Notes under the pieces: model-generated
What the model saw: the letters and a program-made list of their open reading frames with translations, nothing else
The model's database searches: none
Told to the model about the DNA's origin: nothing
Position numbers and translations under genes: made by a program
NCBI GenBank assembly: GCA_023264735.1
Contig: JAHFVD010000018.1
Coordinates: forward strand, 52,279 to 116,278
Direction of reading: 5' to 3'
Source: Mycobacterium sp.
Lineage (GTDB): Bacteria; Actinomycetota; Actinomycetes; Mycobacteriales; Mycobacteriaceae
Length of the DNA: 64,000 nt
Shown here: positions 10,676-19,100 of the stretch, in pieces
How the letters are laid out: every line of letters starts with the position of its first letter
How positions within the stretch are numbered: the first letter of the stretch is position 1

Positions 10676-10787
10676 GGGACTTCCTCTCGACGCTGGCGTT
10701 GAATGAAGTCAGTATGTCAAGAAGCGTGTCGACTGGCACGGGGCGCTGGACCTTCCTAGCCAGTTGCCACCGGTACCCTTGGGCCTC

Positions 10788-11468
10788 GTGACCACCACCA
10801 CCCTGGCGCTCATGCCGGACTTTCTCGACCCGCTCAAGCTCATCGAGCAGTTCGGCACCTGGGCGCTGGTCGGCATTCTGGTCGTCGTCTTCATCGAGTC
10901 CGGCGTGCTGTTTCCCGTGTTACCCGGTGACACGCTGCTGTTCGTGGCGGGCATGCTGGCCGCAGGCACCGCCGCGACGGGCGCCGACGTCAACGCCAAC
11001 TTCCAACTCTGGCAGCTGCTGGTGTTCATCCCGATCGCCGCGACCCTCGGTGGGCAGGTGGGCTACTTCATGGGCCGCTTCCTCGGGACGGCGATGTTCA
11101 GGCCGAACGCGCGGATCCTCAAACAGCGCTACCTGGACGAGGCCCACCTCTTCTTCGAGCAGCGCGGACCCTTCGCGATCGTGCTCGCCCGGTTCGTCCC
11201 GATCGTGCGGACGCTGGCTCCGCTCACCGCGGGTGCGGCGAAGATGAAGTACGGGGTCTTCACCCTCTACAACGTCATCGGCGCGATCCTGTGGGGTGTC
11301 GGCCTGACACTGCTGGGCTACGGGCTGGGCCAGTTCGAGATCATCCAGAAGCTGCTCGAGCCGATCTTCATCCTCATCGCAGTCGCGTCGTTCGCGCCGA
11401 TGATTTGGGAGTGGTACAAGCGCCGCAAGGCGGCCCGCGCCGCGACGGACCCGGTTACCGAGTCCTGA
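10788..11468 (+). CDS. DedA-family membrane protein (Rv0364-like)
   Basis: A 226-residue polytopic protein of the DedA/VTT family, linked in other bacteria to lipid-carrier (undecaprenyl-phosphate or phospholipid) flipping. Visible family features are the re-entrant loop acids in VVFIESGVLFPVLPGD, the GGQVGYFMGRFLG block and the ARFVPIVRTLAPLTAG loop with conserved Arg residues. The C-terminus is Arg/Lys-rich and cytosolic. I place the start at GTG 10788, with a TACCCT box 8 nt upstream, giving a leaderless transcript; TTG 10764 is an in-frame alternative. Confidence 0.9.
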   Translation: MTTTTLALMPDFLDPLKLIEQFGTWALVGILVVVFIESGVLFPVLPGDTLLFVAGMLAAGTAATGADVNANFQLWQLLVFIPIAATLGGQVGYFMGRFLGTAMFRPNARILKQRYLDEAHLFFEQRGPFAIVLARFVPIVRTLAPLTAGAAKMKYGVFTLYNVIGAILWGVGLTLLGYGLGQFEIIQKLLEPIFILIAVASFAPMIWEWYKRRKAARAATDPVTES

Positions 11469-11480
11469 CGACCGGTACCG

Positions 11481-11786
11481 TTACGGCCAGGAGCGTCCGC
11501 CCGAACTCGACACTGTCGGCTTCGGCAGGTTGGCACCCGGCGCTTGCGAGTTCTGTACCGCAGCCATGCACAGACCCAATCGGCCGGGCAGGCAGGTCCC
11601 GCCCGTGCCCGAGATCACGATATTGCCGCTGGCCTGCGACCAACAGATCCCGGTTTTAGAGTCGTACACCTGCCCAGCCGTGCACGCTGCGTGCGCCGAC
11701 GGTGCGGTCACCAACGGTGCGGAGATCAGCGCCGCGCCGCACGCCGCAGCCAGAAGGAACCCTGGAGCCGTGATTCGGAATTTCAT
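11481..11786 (-). CDS. Small secreted four-cysteine protein
   Basis: A 101-residue exported protein of unknown function. Residues 1-33 are a Sec signal peptide ending SAHA, and the mature part of about 68 residues has four Cys (starting ACTAGQVYDSKTGIC) that can form two disulfides, then a Pro/Ser-rich tail. The frame is open up to 11846, but ATG 11786 is preferred because it gives a standard signal peptide and leaves a GGAG site upstream. It lies 56 nt downstream of the lipoprotein gene and is probably cotranscribed. I recognise only the general type of small mycobacterial exported protein. Confidence 0.75.
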   Translation of the reverse strand: MKFRITAPGFLLAAACGAALISAPLVTAPSAHAACTAGQVYDSKTGICWSQASGNIVISGTGGTCLPGRLGLCMAAVQNSQAPGANLPKPTVSSSGGRSWP

Positions 11787-11842
11787 GTCGCTGCTTCTCC
11801 GTCGGTGAGCGGGGCTGGGGAGGTCTCGGATCGAGCTGGCGC

Positions 11843-12541
11843 TCATGCCGGCGGGGTGATCACGGTCTGCCCGTCGATGACATTGACGGCATCGATAATG
11901 ACGTCCTGCTGTCCATCGGGAGCGTCGGCATTCAGCTGCAACGCGAACAATCCGTCCTTGCCGGGGATCACCACGGTCTTCTGGGCGGCGATGTGTTTCT
12001 TACCGTCTTTGGTGTAGGTGCCGGCGTACTGGACGGCATCGAAGCCGGACAGCGAGCTCTTGTTCGGGGGCCCGAGCGGCGCGAAATCGGGCAGGTCGTC
12101 CAATTGGCCCGGCGCCAACTCGAGCACCTTGGTCGCGTCGACGTTGCCGGCCAGCTTCACCGCGATCGCATACATGAACGGCGGGTCGTTCGGATCGGCC
12201 GGCTTGTCATAGAGGATCGCGCCGTATGCCCAATCCGGCTTCTTGTCGCCTGCGGGACTCCACCCGGGCGGGAACGGGAAGTCGAAGTCCGGCGTGCCGG
12301 GATCCCCTGGCTTGATTGGGGTTTCGGCGATGTTGTTCTCGGTGATGTATTCGTTGATCGTCTTGTTCCGCGCCGGAGCCGCAGACGTCGAGGGCGCAGC
12401 GGTGGCGGTGGCCGACGTCGATGTCGATGTCGCGGAGTTGGTGGCCGATGTCCCCGAGCCGGTCTTGGAGCCGCAACCGACGAGCGTGACGCCCAGAACC
12501 ACTGCCACTCCGGCCGTGGCGATTACCGTGATCTTGTTCAT
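11843..12541 (-). CDS. LpqN/LpqT-like lipoprotein
   Basis: A 232-residue exported lipoprotein. A signal peptide ends in the lipobox LVGC (Cys23), followed by a Ser/Thr/Ala linker of about 35 residues and a globular domain (about 60-232) of the LpqN/LpqT type, with the typical TINEYI start, the FPFPPGW strand and the LPDF and FDAVQYAGTY blocks. LpqN-type proteins in M. tuberculosis are reported to interact with lipid-transport and envelope proteins; that role is only inferred here. It diverges from the small exported protein at 12776 across a region holding a 9-bp inverted repeat. Confidence 0.85.
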   Translation of the reverse strand: MNKITVIATAGVAVVLGVTLVGCGSKTGSGTSATNSATSTSTSATATAAPSTSAAPARNKTINEYITENNIAETPIKPGDPGTPDFDFPFPPGWSPAGDKKPDWAYGAILYDKPADPNDPPFMYAIAVKLAGNVDATKVLELAPGQLDDLPDFAPLGPPNKSSLSGFDAVQYAGTYTKDGKKHIAAQKTVVIPGKDGLFALQLNADAPDGQQDVIIDAVNVIDGQTVITPPA

Positions 12542-12621
12542 CGAATTCCACGTCCTTTGTTCTGGTTGCCCGATGGAGGCTAGTCCGAGGCGCTGTAACA
12601 GAAAGTGAAATTGACGGATAA

Positions 12622-12649
12622 GTCAGCAATGGGCCCATCAATTGCTGAC
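12622..12649. promoter_or_regulatory. Inverted repeat in the divergent lipoprotein/exported-protein promoter region
   Basis: GTCAGCAAT (12622-12630) and ATTGCTGAC (12641-12649) are perfect 9-bp arms around a 10-nt spacer that itself contains GGGCCC. It sits near the middle of the 234-bp space between two divergent genes, a position suited to an operator for a dimeric regulator. No regulator gene is adjacent. Confidence 0.5.
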
Positions 12650-12775
12650 AAAAGTCCCTCAGGCCCTTCCCGCCGCTGGTCAACCACCCCGCCCAAGCGG
12701 ACTCCCAGGCGACGTACAGCGGTTCTCACAGCAATGGCCATTACTTTGCGCTGATCGCGTGAAAGGTCACAGCAA

Positions 12776-13012
12776 ATGGTAAAGATCGTCTTCAGTGGAC
12801 TCATAGCTTCGGCGGGTATTTGCCTGGCGGCATTGTTCGGTGGGATCGGCGTAGCCTCCGCCGGCAGCCCGACAACCACATTTGCCGTCCAGGGCGGCGA
12901 CAGTGGGAATGGCGGTGCGGCAATCGACTCCGACGGCACCCAGGGTGACTACAAGGCGGCCGTGGACGGAACGATGAACGGCCCGCTGATGGTCGCCAAA
13001 CCACAGACCTAG
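12776..13012 (+). CDS. Small exported protein, unknown function
   Basis: A 78-residue protein with a clear Sec signal peptide (MVKIVFSGLIASAG... ending ASAG near residue 30) and a mature part of about 48 residues rich in Gly, Asp and Ser, with no Cys. A GAAAGG sequence lies 10 nt upstream of the ATG. Length and composition match the many small exported proteins of mycobacteria; I do not recognise a family. A short inverted repeat (GCGGCT/AGCCGC, 13013-13026) directly after the stop may help termination. Confidence 0.6.
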   Translation: MVKIVFSGLIASAGICLAALFGGIGVASAGSPTTTFAVQGGDSGNGGAAIDSDGTQGDYKAAVDGTMNGPLMVAKPQT

Positions 13013-13017
13013 GCGGC

Positions 13018-13108
13018 TAGAGCCGCGCCAGCGCGGCGAACAGCTCCTGCAATCCGCTCACTGAGCCGGCCGCCAATCCGGCCATGTCGACACCGCGCAG
13101 CAGCGCCG
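13018..13108 (-). pseudogene. Possible remnant of a CoxE-like (Rv0368c-type) gene
   Basis: Directly after the CoxG stop, in a different frame, the minus strand reads DLSALLRGVDMAGLAA and then QELFAALARL followed by a stop. The first part looks like the N-terminus and the last like the C-terminus of VWA-domain CoxE proteins, which follow CoxG in cox loci. If so, an in-frame deletion removed nearly the whole gene. The stretch is short, so chance similarity cannot be excluded. Confidence 0.3.
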
Positions 13109-13113
13109 ATAAG

Positions 13114-13803
13114 TCAGTCGGTGCGCCGCCGGCGCAGCAGCACGATGAGGATCAGGAGTACGAAGGCAGCCACACCCGCCGCGGCGTACTTCGTGACCGC
13201 GGTGCCGCCGGCCAGCTGCAGCAGGTCGATCGGCTCCGGCTCGGGGGCTGGCGCGATCCGGGGTGCCGCGGTGGCGGTCGGGGCGGCCGCAGGCGCACCA
13301 AGAGCTTCGGCGCCCGGCGTCGCCGGGGTTGCCACGACCTCCTTTGGAGCGGGGGTCTCGCCCGCAGCCAGCTTGGCCTCCAGCGCATCGACGAACTGGC
13401 CAAGGAGCTTCTCGGAGACCTGCTGCAGCATGCTGCTGCCGAACTGGGCCAGCTTGCCGACGATCTTCAGGTCGGTCTCGACAGTGACCCGAGTCTGGTC
13501 CCCGGCCTCGTGCAGCTGCAGGGTGACGACGGCCGCGGCATTACCCGTGCCTCGTGCCTCCTTGCCCCGGCCGTCGACGACAGCCCGGTGGGTTGCCTCG
13601 TCGCGCTCGACGAAGTGCGCCTTGCCGGCGAACTCGCTGTTCACCGGACCCACCTTGATCTTGACCTTGCCCAGGAAATCGTCGCCTTCCTGACCCGTCA
13701 GTTGCGCACCGGGCATCAATGGGACCACCTGCTCCATATCGCTGAGGACTTCCCAGGCCTTCGCGATCGGGACGCTGATGGTGAACTCGTTGTCGATCTT
13801 CAT
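13114..13803 (-). CDS. CoxG-like SRPBCC-domain membrane-anchored protein (Rv0369c-like)
   Basis: A 229-residue protein. Residues 1-150 are an SRPBCC/CoxG domain (starting MKIDNEFTISVPIAKAWEVLSD, with MPGAQLTG and the KVKIKVGPVN strand typical of carbon monoxide dehydrogenase subunit G), then a Pro/Ala-rich linker, then a C-terminal transmembrane helix (about 203-223) and an Arg-rich tail. CoxG in Oligotropha anchors CO dehydrogenase to the membrane. Here the enzyme genes are absent, so its present job is unclear. ATG 13803 is preferred over the longer frame because GGGAGAG lies just upstream. Confidence 0.85.
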   Translation of the reverse strand: MKIDNEFTISVPIAKAWEVLSDMEQVVPLMPGAQLTGQEGDDFLGKVKIKVGPVNSEFAGKAHFVERDEATHRAVVDGRGKEARGTGNAAAVVTLQLHEAGDQTRVTVETDLKIVGKLAQFGSSMLQQVSEKLLGQFVDALEAKLAAGETPAPKEVVATPATPGAEALGAPAAAPTATAAPRIAPAPEPEPIDLLQLAGGTAVTKYAAAGVAAFVLLILIVLLRRRRTD

Positions 13804-13909
13804 GGGCTCTCCCTCATCCGGTGGCCAGTGCAGTGCGGTACTCAATGGGTTCAAGCGTGCCAGGGCTCCGGTGGCCCAACGCACCGGCCCCCGATGTGAT
13901 AGACCGACG

Positions 13910-15112
13910 TCAATAGCGACTCAGATGGTCGCTCAATTGCTCTGGCGCCGAGGCGCTGTCGTGATCGTCGTCGTGGTGGATTCGTCCATTGAGAGCCGAC
14001 AGCGGACGGCCCCCGCCGCCCCAGCGGCGGGCGATGATCTCGGCGGCGATCGAGACCGCCGTCTCCTCCGGGGTGCGCGCCCCCAGGTCGAGGCCGACCG
14101 GGCTGGCGAGTTTGCTCAGCTCGGCCTCGGTCAGCCCCGCCTCGCGCAGCCGGGCCAGCCGGTCGTCGTGGGTGCGCCGCGATCCCATCGCGCCGACGTA
14201 GCCGAGGTCCAGCCGCAGGGCGACCTCCAGCAGTGGCACGTCGAACTTGGCGTCATGGGTGAGCACGCAGACGACGGTGCGGGCATCGATGGCTCCGGCT
14301 GCGGCTTGCGCGGCCAGGTAGCGGTGCGGCCAGTCGACCACGACCTCGTCGGCCGTCGGGAACCGGGCCGGGGTGGCGAACACACTGCGGGCATCGCACA
14401 CCGTGACGCGATAGCCGAGGAACGAGCCCTGTTGGGCTACCGCGGCAGCAAAGTCGATGGCGCCGAAGACCAGCATCCGCGGGCGCGGCGCGTGGCTGGC
14501 CACGAACACCTCCATGCCCTCGCCGCGACGTTGCCCGTCGGGGCCGTAGGTGATTACCTCGCTGCGGCCGGCGGCCAGCAGACCGCGAGCGTCGTCGGTG
14601 ATCGCGGCGTCGGCCCGGGCCGATCCCAGGGCTCCCTCGACGAGGTCTGGCCCGAGGACCAGCCGACGCCCCAGCCATTCCGGGTCCGGGTGGGTGATGA
14701 CGGTGGCGATCGCCACCGGCCGGTGGCTGGCGATGGCGTCGATGACCTGGTCGAGGTGCGGAAAGCTGCGCTGCGAGACGGGCTCGATGAAGATGTCGAG
14801 GATCCCGCCGCAAGTCAGCCCGACGGCGAAGGCGTCGTCGTCGCTGACCCCGTAGCGCTCCAGGCGTGGCATGCCGGTGGCGACGACTTCGGTGGCCGAT
14901 TCGTAGACCGCGCCCTCCACACAGCCGCCCGACACCGAGCCGCTGACCGAGCCGTCGGGTGCGACGACCATGGCCGCGCCCGGCTGGCGTGGCGCCGACC
15001 GGAAGGTGCGCACCACGGTGCCCAGGCCGGCGGTTTCACCGGTTCGCCAGATCGCGGCAAGTTCCGCGAGAACGTCTTGCACAACGTCAAAAGTAGGCTG
15101 ATTCAGTGACAC
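13910..15112 (-). CDS. XdhC/CoxI-family molybdenum-hydroxylase maturation protein (Rv0376c-like)
   Basis: About 400 residues. XdhC proteins bind and sulfurate molybdenum cofactor and insert it into xanthine or CO dehydrogenases. Seen here: the N-terminal VVRTFRSAPRQPGAAMVV block, the SVSGSVSGGCVEGAV segment with the conserved Cys, the LTCGGILDIFIEP segment and a C-terminal Rossmann-like domain ending YVGAMGSRRTHDDRL. Start GTG 15112 overlaps the start of the divergent LysR remnant; GTG 15082 is another good candidate. No molybdenum hydroxylase is encoded in the window, so it may serve an enzyme elsewhere or be a leftover. Confidence 0.88.
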   Translation of the reverse strand: MSLNQPTFDVVQDVLAELAAIWRTGETAGLGTVVRTFRSAPRQPGAAMVVAPDGSVSGSVSGGCVEGAVYESATEVVATGMPRLERYGVSDDDAFAVGLTCGGILDIFIEPVSQRSFPHLDQVIDAIASHRPVAIATVITHPDPEWLGRRLVLGPDLVEGALGSARADAAITDDARGLLAAGRSEVITYGPDGQRRGEGMEVFVASHAPRPRMLVFGAIDFAAAVAQQGSFLGYRVTVCDARSVFATPARFPTADEVVVDWPHRYLAAQAAAGAIDARTVVCVLTHDAKFDVPLLEVALRLDLGYVGAMGSRRTHDDRLARLREAGLTEAELSKLASPVGLDLGARTPEETAVSIAAEIIARRWGGGGRPLSALNGRIHHDDDHDSASAPEQLSDHLSRY

Positions 15113-15323
15113 CGGCGCAACTTCGAGCCTTCTCGGCCGTCGTGCGGTTGGGCTCCGTGCATGCGGCAGCCGCCGAATTGGGCGTCTCCGACGCTGGGAT
15201 CTCCATGCATGTGGCGCAGCTGCGCAAGGGCGCATCGAGTTGTTCTCGTCGCGAGCCGCCGAGATCGACGAAATGTCGCGATCTACTCGCACTTCATCTG
15301 CGGTTTGTCGGTTTGGGCACTGA
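15106..15323 (+). pseudogene. LysR-family regulator with internal deletion and frameshift (Rv0377-like)
   Basis: The first 41 codons encode a normal LysR N-terminal helix-turn-helix (MTPAQLRAFSAVVRLGSVHA, then AELGVSDAGISMHVAQLRK). The frame then goes to a nonsense tail and stops at 15325. In another frame, from 15231, the DNA reads RIELFSSRAAEIDE, which resembles a segment of the effector domain of the LysR neighbour of XdhC in other mycobacteria. So a deletion of roughly 80 codons joined two parts out of frame and the rest of the gene is lost. The GTG start has a TAGGCT box 6 nt upstream. Confidence 0.75.
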
Positions 15324-16154
15324 TTAACTCGGGAAGTTCACGTCCTTGGTGACGGCTTCCCACTGGTCGATCGACGCCGACAAGGCGGCGATCTTGTCCC
15401 GTACCGCCTTGAGGACGTCGCGGCCCAGCAACAGGCGCAGCGGCGGCTCGTCGAGGCCCGCGACCATCACCACCGCCTCGGCGACCTTACGTGGATCCCC
15501 GGGCAGGTGGTCGGCGAAATCCTTGATCAAGGATTTACGGGTGCCGACACTGTCGTCGTAATCGCCTATCGGCGTTGACGATTCCCACATCGATCGTTTG
15601 GCCCAATCGGTGCGGAAGGCGCCGGGCTCGATGGCCGTCACCTTGATCCCGAGTGGCTTGACCTCCTGGGCAAGCGCCTCGGTGAGCGCTTCCAGCGCGA
15701 ATTTCGTCGACGAGTAGTACGCGTTGGGCGGGTTGGCCACCAGTCCCGTCATCGACGAGATGTTGATGATGTGTCCGGCCCCACGTTCCCGCATCGAGGG
15801 CAGCACCGCCTTGATGGTGTCGACGACACCGAAGTAGTTGGTGTCGAACAAGAGTCGGACCTTCGCGTCCTCACCTTCCTCGACTGCCGACAAGTACCCG
15901 TTGCCTGCGTTGTTGACCAGTACGTCCACCCCGCCGAACGTCGCATCGGCCGCGGCCACCGCGTCGGCGATCAGGTCCTTGTCGGTGACGTCCAGGGCAA
16001 TGGCCAGGGCACGATCGCCGAACTCGTCGGCCAGGTCCTGCACCGACTCGATCCGCCGAGCCGTCACCACCACATTGTTTCCGGATTCCAACGCGGCCCG
16101 GGCGATCTCGCGCCCGATGCCGGTAGAGCATCCGGTAACCAGCCAGCAACCCAT
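15324..16154 (-). CDS. Short-chain dehydrogenase/reductase
   Basis: A 276-residue classical SDR, cytosolic, with the cofactor motif TGCSTGIG (residues 8-15), the NNAG motif, the catalytic Ser in INISSMTG and the YSSTK active-site motif (Tyr/Lys). An Arg pair after the second strand (TARRIES) suggests preference for NADP. The substrate is not evident. It is the last gene of a four-gene minus-strand operon after the SnoaL-like, sulfotransferase and DUF1214 genes, with 1 nt between this start and the DUF1214 stop. Confidence 0.9.
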   Translation of the reverse strand: MGCWLVTGCSTGIGREIARAALESGNNVVVTARRIESVQDLADEFGDRALAIALDVTDKDLIADAVAAADATFGGVDVLVNNAGNGYLSAVEEGEDAKVRLLFDTNYFGVVDTIKAVLPSMRERGAGHIINISSMTGLVANPPNAYYSSTKFALEALTEALAQEVKPLGIKVTAIEPGAFRTDWAKRSMWESSTPIGDYDDSVGTRKSLIKDFADHLPGDPRKVAEAVVMVAGLDEPPLRLLLGRDVLKAVRDKIAALSASIDQWEAVTKDVNFPS

Positions 16155-16155
16155 C

Positions 16156-17418
16156 TCAGTTGGTCCTCTCGTTCGGGGTGCCTTCGGGCAGCCGGCGTAG
16201 ATACGCCTGTCGTCGGGTAGCCAACTGTTCGGCCCGCTGCGCGGGGGTCACCCGGGCGATGTCGGGCAGCTCGTCGTCGAGCCGGTCGAGTGCGACGACC
16301 CGGCCGTGCGCACCGAGATCCGGTCGCGGACCGCCCTCGTCGAACTCGGCCATCCGCAGCGTCAGGATGCCTTCCCGCAGTCCGGCCGAGTCGATCCAGT
16401 TCGCCACCCCGGGGTCGACGGGTGAGATCACATAGGTGTAGCTGCCGTCGTCGTTGGCCACCGACTGCGCCTTGTTCAGGCTGCCGGTGCGGTCGACGAT
16501 ATCCAGCGTGGTGCCCCAGATATTGCTCAGCGGCACGGTGAAGTACTCGGCGCCACCGTCTTTGACGTCGACCACGAATGTCTGGTCGGGACCCAGATCG
16601 AACCGGCCCATGACGTACACCTGGTTCTTCATGGCGCCCACTTTGTCCGCCGACCAGGCTAGGTTGAAATTGTTGGCAGGCATCTTGTAGATACCGTGGC
16701 TGAGCTTGCCGGTGAAGTTCGCGAAGTAGGCCATCATGTCCGCGGTGGCATCGGCTTGTTCGTCGAGGGTGCGCGCCGGTGTGGCCGGCGCCCCACCGAG
16801 CCGTTCCACCGTGATGTGGTTCGGATCGTCAGAGCCCCAGTCCAACAGAACGTCGCGGATGTAGAACTCGTGTGCTTCCGCGGTGGTCTGCACGTGATTG
16901 GGCCGGCCGCCAGCGGGCTCGGAATCGACTGTGATGGTGTAACTTCCGTCGCTGTCGACGTCCATGGTCTTGCCGTTCAACACGGCAACGGTGCCCATGT
17001 TGGGGTCCCACAGCGTGAAGTAGTTCTCCGTCATCCGGTTCCGACCGACGCGGCCGCGAATCTCGTAGCGTTCGTCACCCGAGATCGGGATCACTCGGTA
17101 GACGGTGTCGGGATTGTCGATACCCCAACGTGATCCGGGAATATGCCGGTCGCCGACCGGGTGCGCCAGCCGGGTGATGCAACTGACCTTCGGCCGCAGC
17201 TTGTCCTGGTTGGACGACCACACCGCCGCGGAGAACATGACCTCGGCGAACGCCGCATCGAACCGCTCCCGCATGGAGTCGGAGGCCTTGGCGCGGCTCA
17301 GCCAGTTCTCCGCGACGGCCGCATACGCCGCCTTGACGGTCGGGTGTTCGGTCAGCTCGAGTGCGGCCAGCTCCTGCTCGTGCTGCGATGCCGTCGCCAC
17401 CGCATCGTCGGCAATCAT
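16156..17418 (-). CDS. DUF1214/DUF1254-type protein
   Basis: A 420-residue cytosolic-looking protein with no signal peptide. The C-terminal half has features I associate with DUF1214 proteins: a beta-rich domain with FDLGPDQTFVVDVKDGG, YFTVPLSNIWGTTLD and the RMAEFDEGG tail. Function is unknown; relatives often sit near steroid or aromatic degradation genes. It overlaps the sulfotransferase stop by 4 nt and precedes the SDR by 1 nt, so the three products are very likely made together and may act on one substrate. Confidence 0.65.
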   Translation of the reverse strand: MIADDAVATASQHEQELAALELTEHPTVKAAYAAVAENWLSRAKASDSMRERFDAAFAEVMFSAAVWSSNQDKLRPKVSCITRLAHPVGDRHIPGSRWGIDNPDTVYRVIPISGDERYEIRGRVGRNRMTENYFTLWDPNMGTVAVLNGKTMDVDSDGSYTITVDSEPAGGRPNHVQTTAEAHEFYIRDVLLDWGSDDPNHITVERLGGAPATPARTLDEQADATADMMAYFANFTGKLSHGIYKMPANNFNLAWSADKVGAMKNQVYVMGRFDLGPDQTFVVDVKDGGAEYFTVPLSNIWGTTLDIVDRTGSLNKAQSVANDDGSYTYVISPVDPGVANWIDSAGLREGILTLRMAEFDEGGPRPDLGAHGRVVALDRLDDELPDIARVTPAQRAEQLATRRQAYLRRLPEGTPNERTN

Positions 17419-18590
17419 GGCTTGTCCTTTCGAAAACGTTTGTTATACAAGCCAAATCGTTCGTCTACTTGCGCATCGGTCAATCCGCACAGGCTCAGGT
17501 CGTACGGTGGCCTGGCGACTTCGGGCGGCCGATTGGCCATCCAGTCGGTCATCGCGGTGACCGCGGTATCCGTCAGTGGCAGGCCGACCGCGTCGTATAC
17601 CCGGCTCACCTGGCCGATCGGGTTGCCCACCGCGTCGTCGAAATGGATGTCGGTGACCCGCTGCGATTCGTCGGCCCAGCTGTCCCGCACGGCCATGGCC
17701 CGGTCGTTGGTCCACCCCATCCGCTCGAGCCACTGCGTGCCCACCCGGTGGGTGTCCACCTTGTCGGCGTGCATGGCGTGCAGGGTCGCGTTGAGGCTGG
17801 CGCCGGATGACACCGTGGTCCGCGGATTGCGGTGCATGTGCACGACGTGCACCTCGGGGAACTGGCTGCGCAGCGCATCGAGGTAGCCCAGGTGGGCCGG
17901 CGACTTCAGCACCCAGCGTCCGGCGGTGACCCCGCGCTGGCGCTTCTGCCACTGCAGGAATCGCAACATCCGGTGCAGGTAGTCATACGCCGGCGCGAAA
18001 TCCTGTGTGTTCAGCCATGATCGGTAGTTGGGCAGGTGCGCGCCGGACTCCGGGACGTGCGACAGGAACGCGTCGGCCAGAAAGACGATCTCCTCCTCCG
18101 CCTCCCGCGCGTACATCGGATGGATGGCGAACAGTTCCGGTGCCAGCTCCCGTGACTTGTTCTCCCGCGCTTCACTGATCGTGATCCGCGGGTCGGTCCC
18201 GGCGAAGTCGTAGTCCAGTTTGGGGGCGGCCTCCACCACCTCCCAGCCGCGTGCGCAGTGCAGCCGTGTGTCGGCGGCAAGCAGACGCTGCAGCAGAGTG
18301 GTGCCGCTGCGCATCATCCCCACGACGACGATCGGCGCCTCGACGTGTTCGTCGAGGATCTCGGGATGGCGGCGGATCCACTCCTCGGCGCGAAGCCGCA
18401 TCCGCAGGCTGTGCACCAGACCGGATCGCAGAATATGCTCGCCGATGACGTTGAGCCCGGCACCGGGATAGTCGTCGAGCAGCACCGCCAGGGGCTCCTG
18501 GAAATCCCCCGGCCCCCACTCGGTGAGGCCTTCCTTGCCGACCGCGGACGCCAGCACCGCGTCCATCGCGAAAGCGCCCGTGGTCGTCAC
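17415..18590 (-). CDS. Sulfotransferase-family protein
   Basis: A 391-residue protein of the large mycobacterial sulfotransferase family, which moves sulfate from PAPS to a hydroxyl group. The 5'-phosphosulfate loop VVVGMMRSGTTLLQRLL lies at about residues 87-103, and the 3'-phosphate-binding motif VVHMHRNPRTTVSSGASL is present further on. Relatives sulfate trehalose lipids or sterols, but the acceptor here is not evident. Coupling to a SnoaL-like protein, a DUF1214 protein and an SDR points to small-molecule metabolism. The start lies 4 nt after the SnoaL-like stop. Confidence 0.88.
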   Translation of the reverse strand: MTTTGAFAMDAVLASAVGKEGLTEWGPGDFQEPLAVLLDDYPGAGLNVIGEHILRSGLVHSLRMRLRAEEWIRRHPEILDEHVEAPIVVVGMMRSGTTLLQRLLAADTRLHCARGWEVVEAAPKLDYDFAGTDPRITISEARENKSRELAPELFAIHPMYAREAEEEIVFLADAFLSHVPESGAHLPNYRSWLNTQDFAPAYDYLHRMLRFLQWQKRQRGVTAGRWVLKSPAHLGYLDALRSQFPEVHVVHMHRNPRTTVSSGASLNATLHAMHADKVDTHRVGTQWLERMGWTNDRAMAVRDSWADESQRVTDIHFDDAVGNPIGQVSRVYDAVGLPLTDTAVTAMTDWMANRPPEVARPPYDLSLCGLTDAQVDERFGLYNKRFRKDKP

Positions 18591-18594
18591 CGGG

Positions 18595-19038
18595 TCAGAA
18601 CTTCAAATGCTGGCTCACGTCGCCGACCTGGTCGACGAACATCGTGCGCGAGTCGAACCACCACTGGCCGTCCACCCGGTGGAAGGTGTCGTGATAGTGG
18701 CCGGTGACGATGATCTGCAGGGGAAGATCCGGGGTCGCCTGGGTGACGGCGTAGTAGGCCTTGCCGCGCGCGGTGCCCGCGTCATCGTCGATGTAGAGCT
18801 GCACATTGCTGGTGTTGTGCTTGGTCTTCGGCGTGCCGTCCTCGTAGATGCGGGTCGCCATGTCGTACATCTGGCGCACCCGCTCCGGGCCCGCGAACAC
18901 CGTCTCGGGTGGGCCGTTCTCCACCCCGCAGATCCGGCCGTGCGTGAACAATGCGGCGACCCCGTCGAGGTCGCCGGCGTCCAGCAGTTCGGCATACGTG
19001 TAGACGAGGTTCGTGATCGCCTGCGCACTGTCACTCAT
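18595..19038 (-). CDS. SnoaL/NTF2-like protein
   Basis: A 147-residue cytosolic NTF2-fold protein, the fold used by ketosteroid isomerases, SnoaL cyclases and small-molecule hydratases. It has the typical start AITNLVYTYAELLDAGDLDGVAALFT, the central HNTSNVQLYIDDDAG strand and a hydrophobic C-terminal sheet with a Trp pair. First gene of the four-gene operon. ATG 19038 is preferred because relatives begin MSDSAQ; ATG 19050 is possible. It diverges from the SDR at 19101 over about 60 bp. Confidence 0.8.
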   Translation of the reverse strand: MSDSAQAITNLVYTYAELLDAGDLDGVAALFTHGRICGVENGPPETVFAGPERVRQMYDMATRIYEDGTPKTKHNTSNVQLYIDDDAGTARGKAYYAVTQATPDLPLQIIVTGHYHDTFHRVDGQWWFDSRTMFVDQVGDVSQHLKF

Positions 19039-19100
19039 AACTAGGGGCATGATCGCAGAGCGATTGATTAGATGGTCTTGTTTGTCCAGAATTCCCCGTT

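Noticed and set aside
12644..12658. CTGACAAAAGTCCC as a DosR box upstream of the small exported protein
   Set aside because: Only 11 of 14 core positions and the left half lacks GGG; it overlaps the 9-bp inverted repeat, which is the stronger signal.
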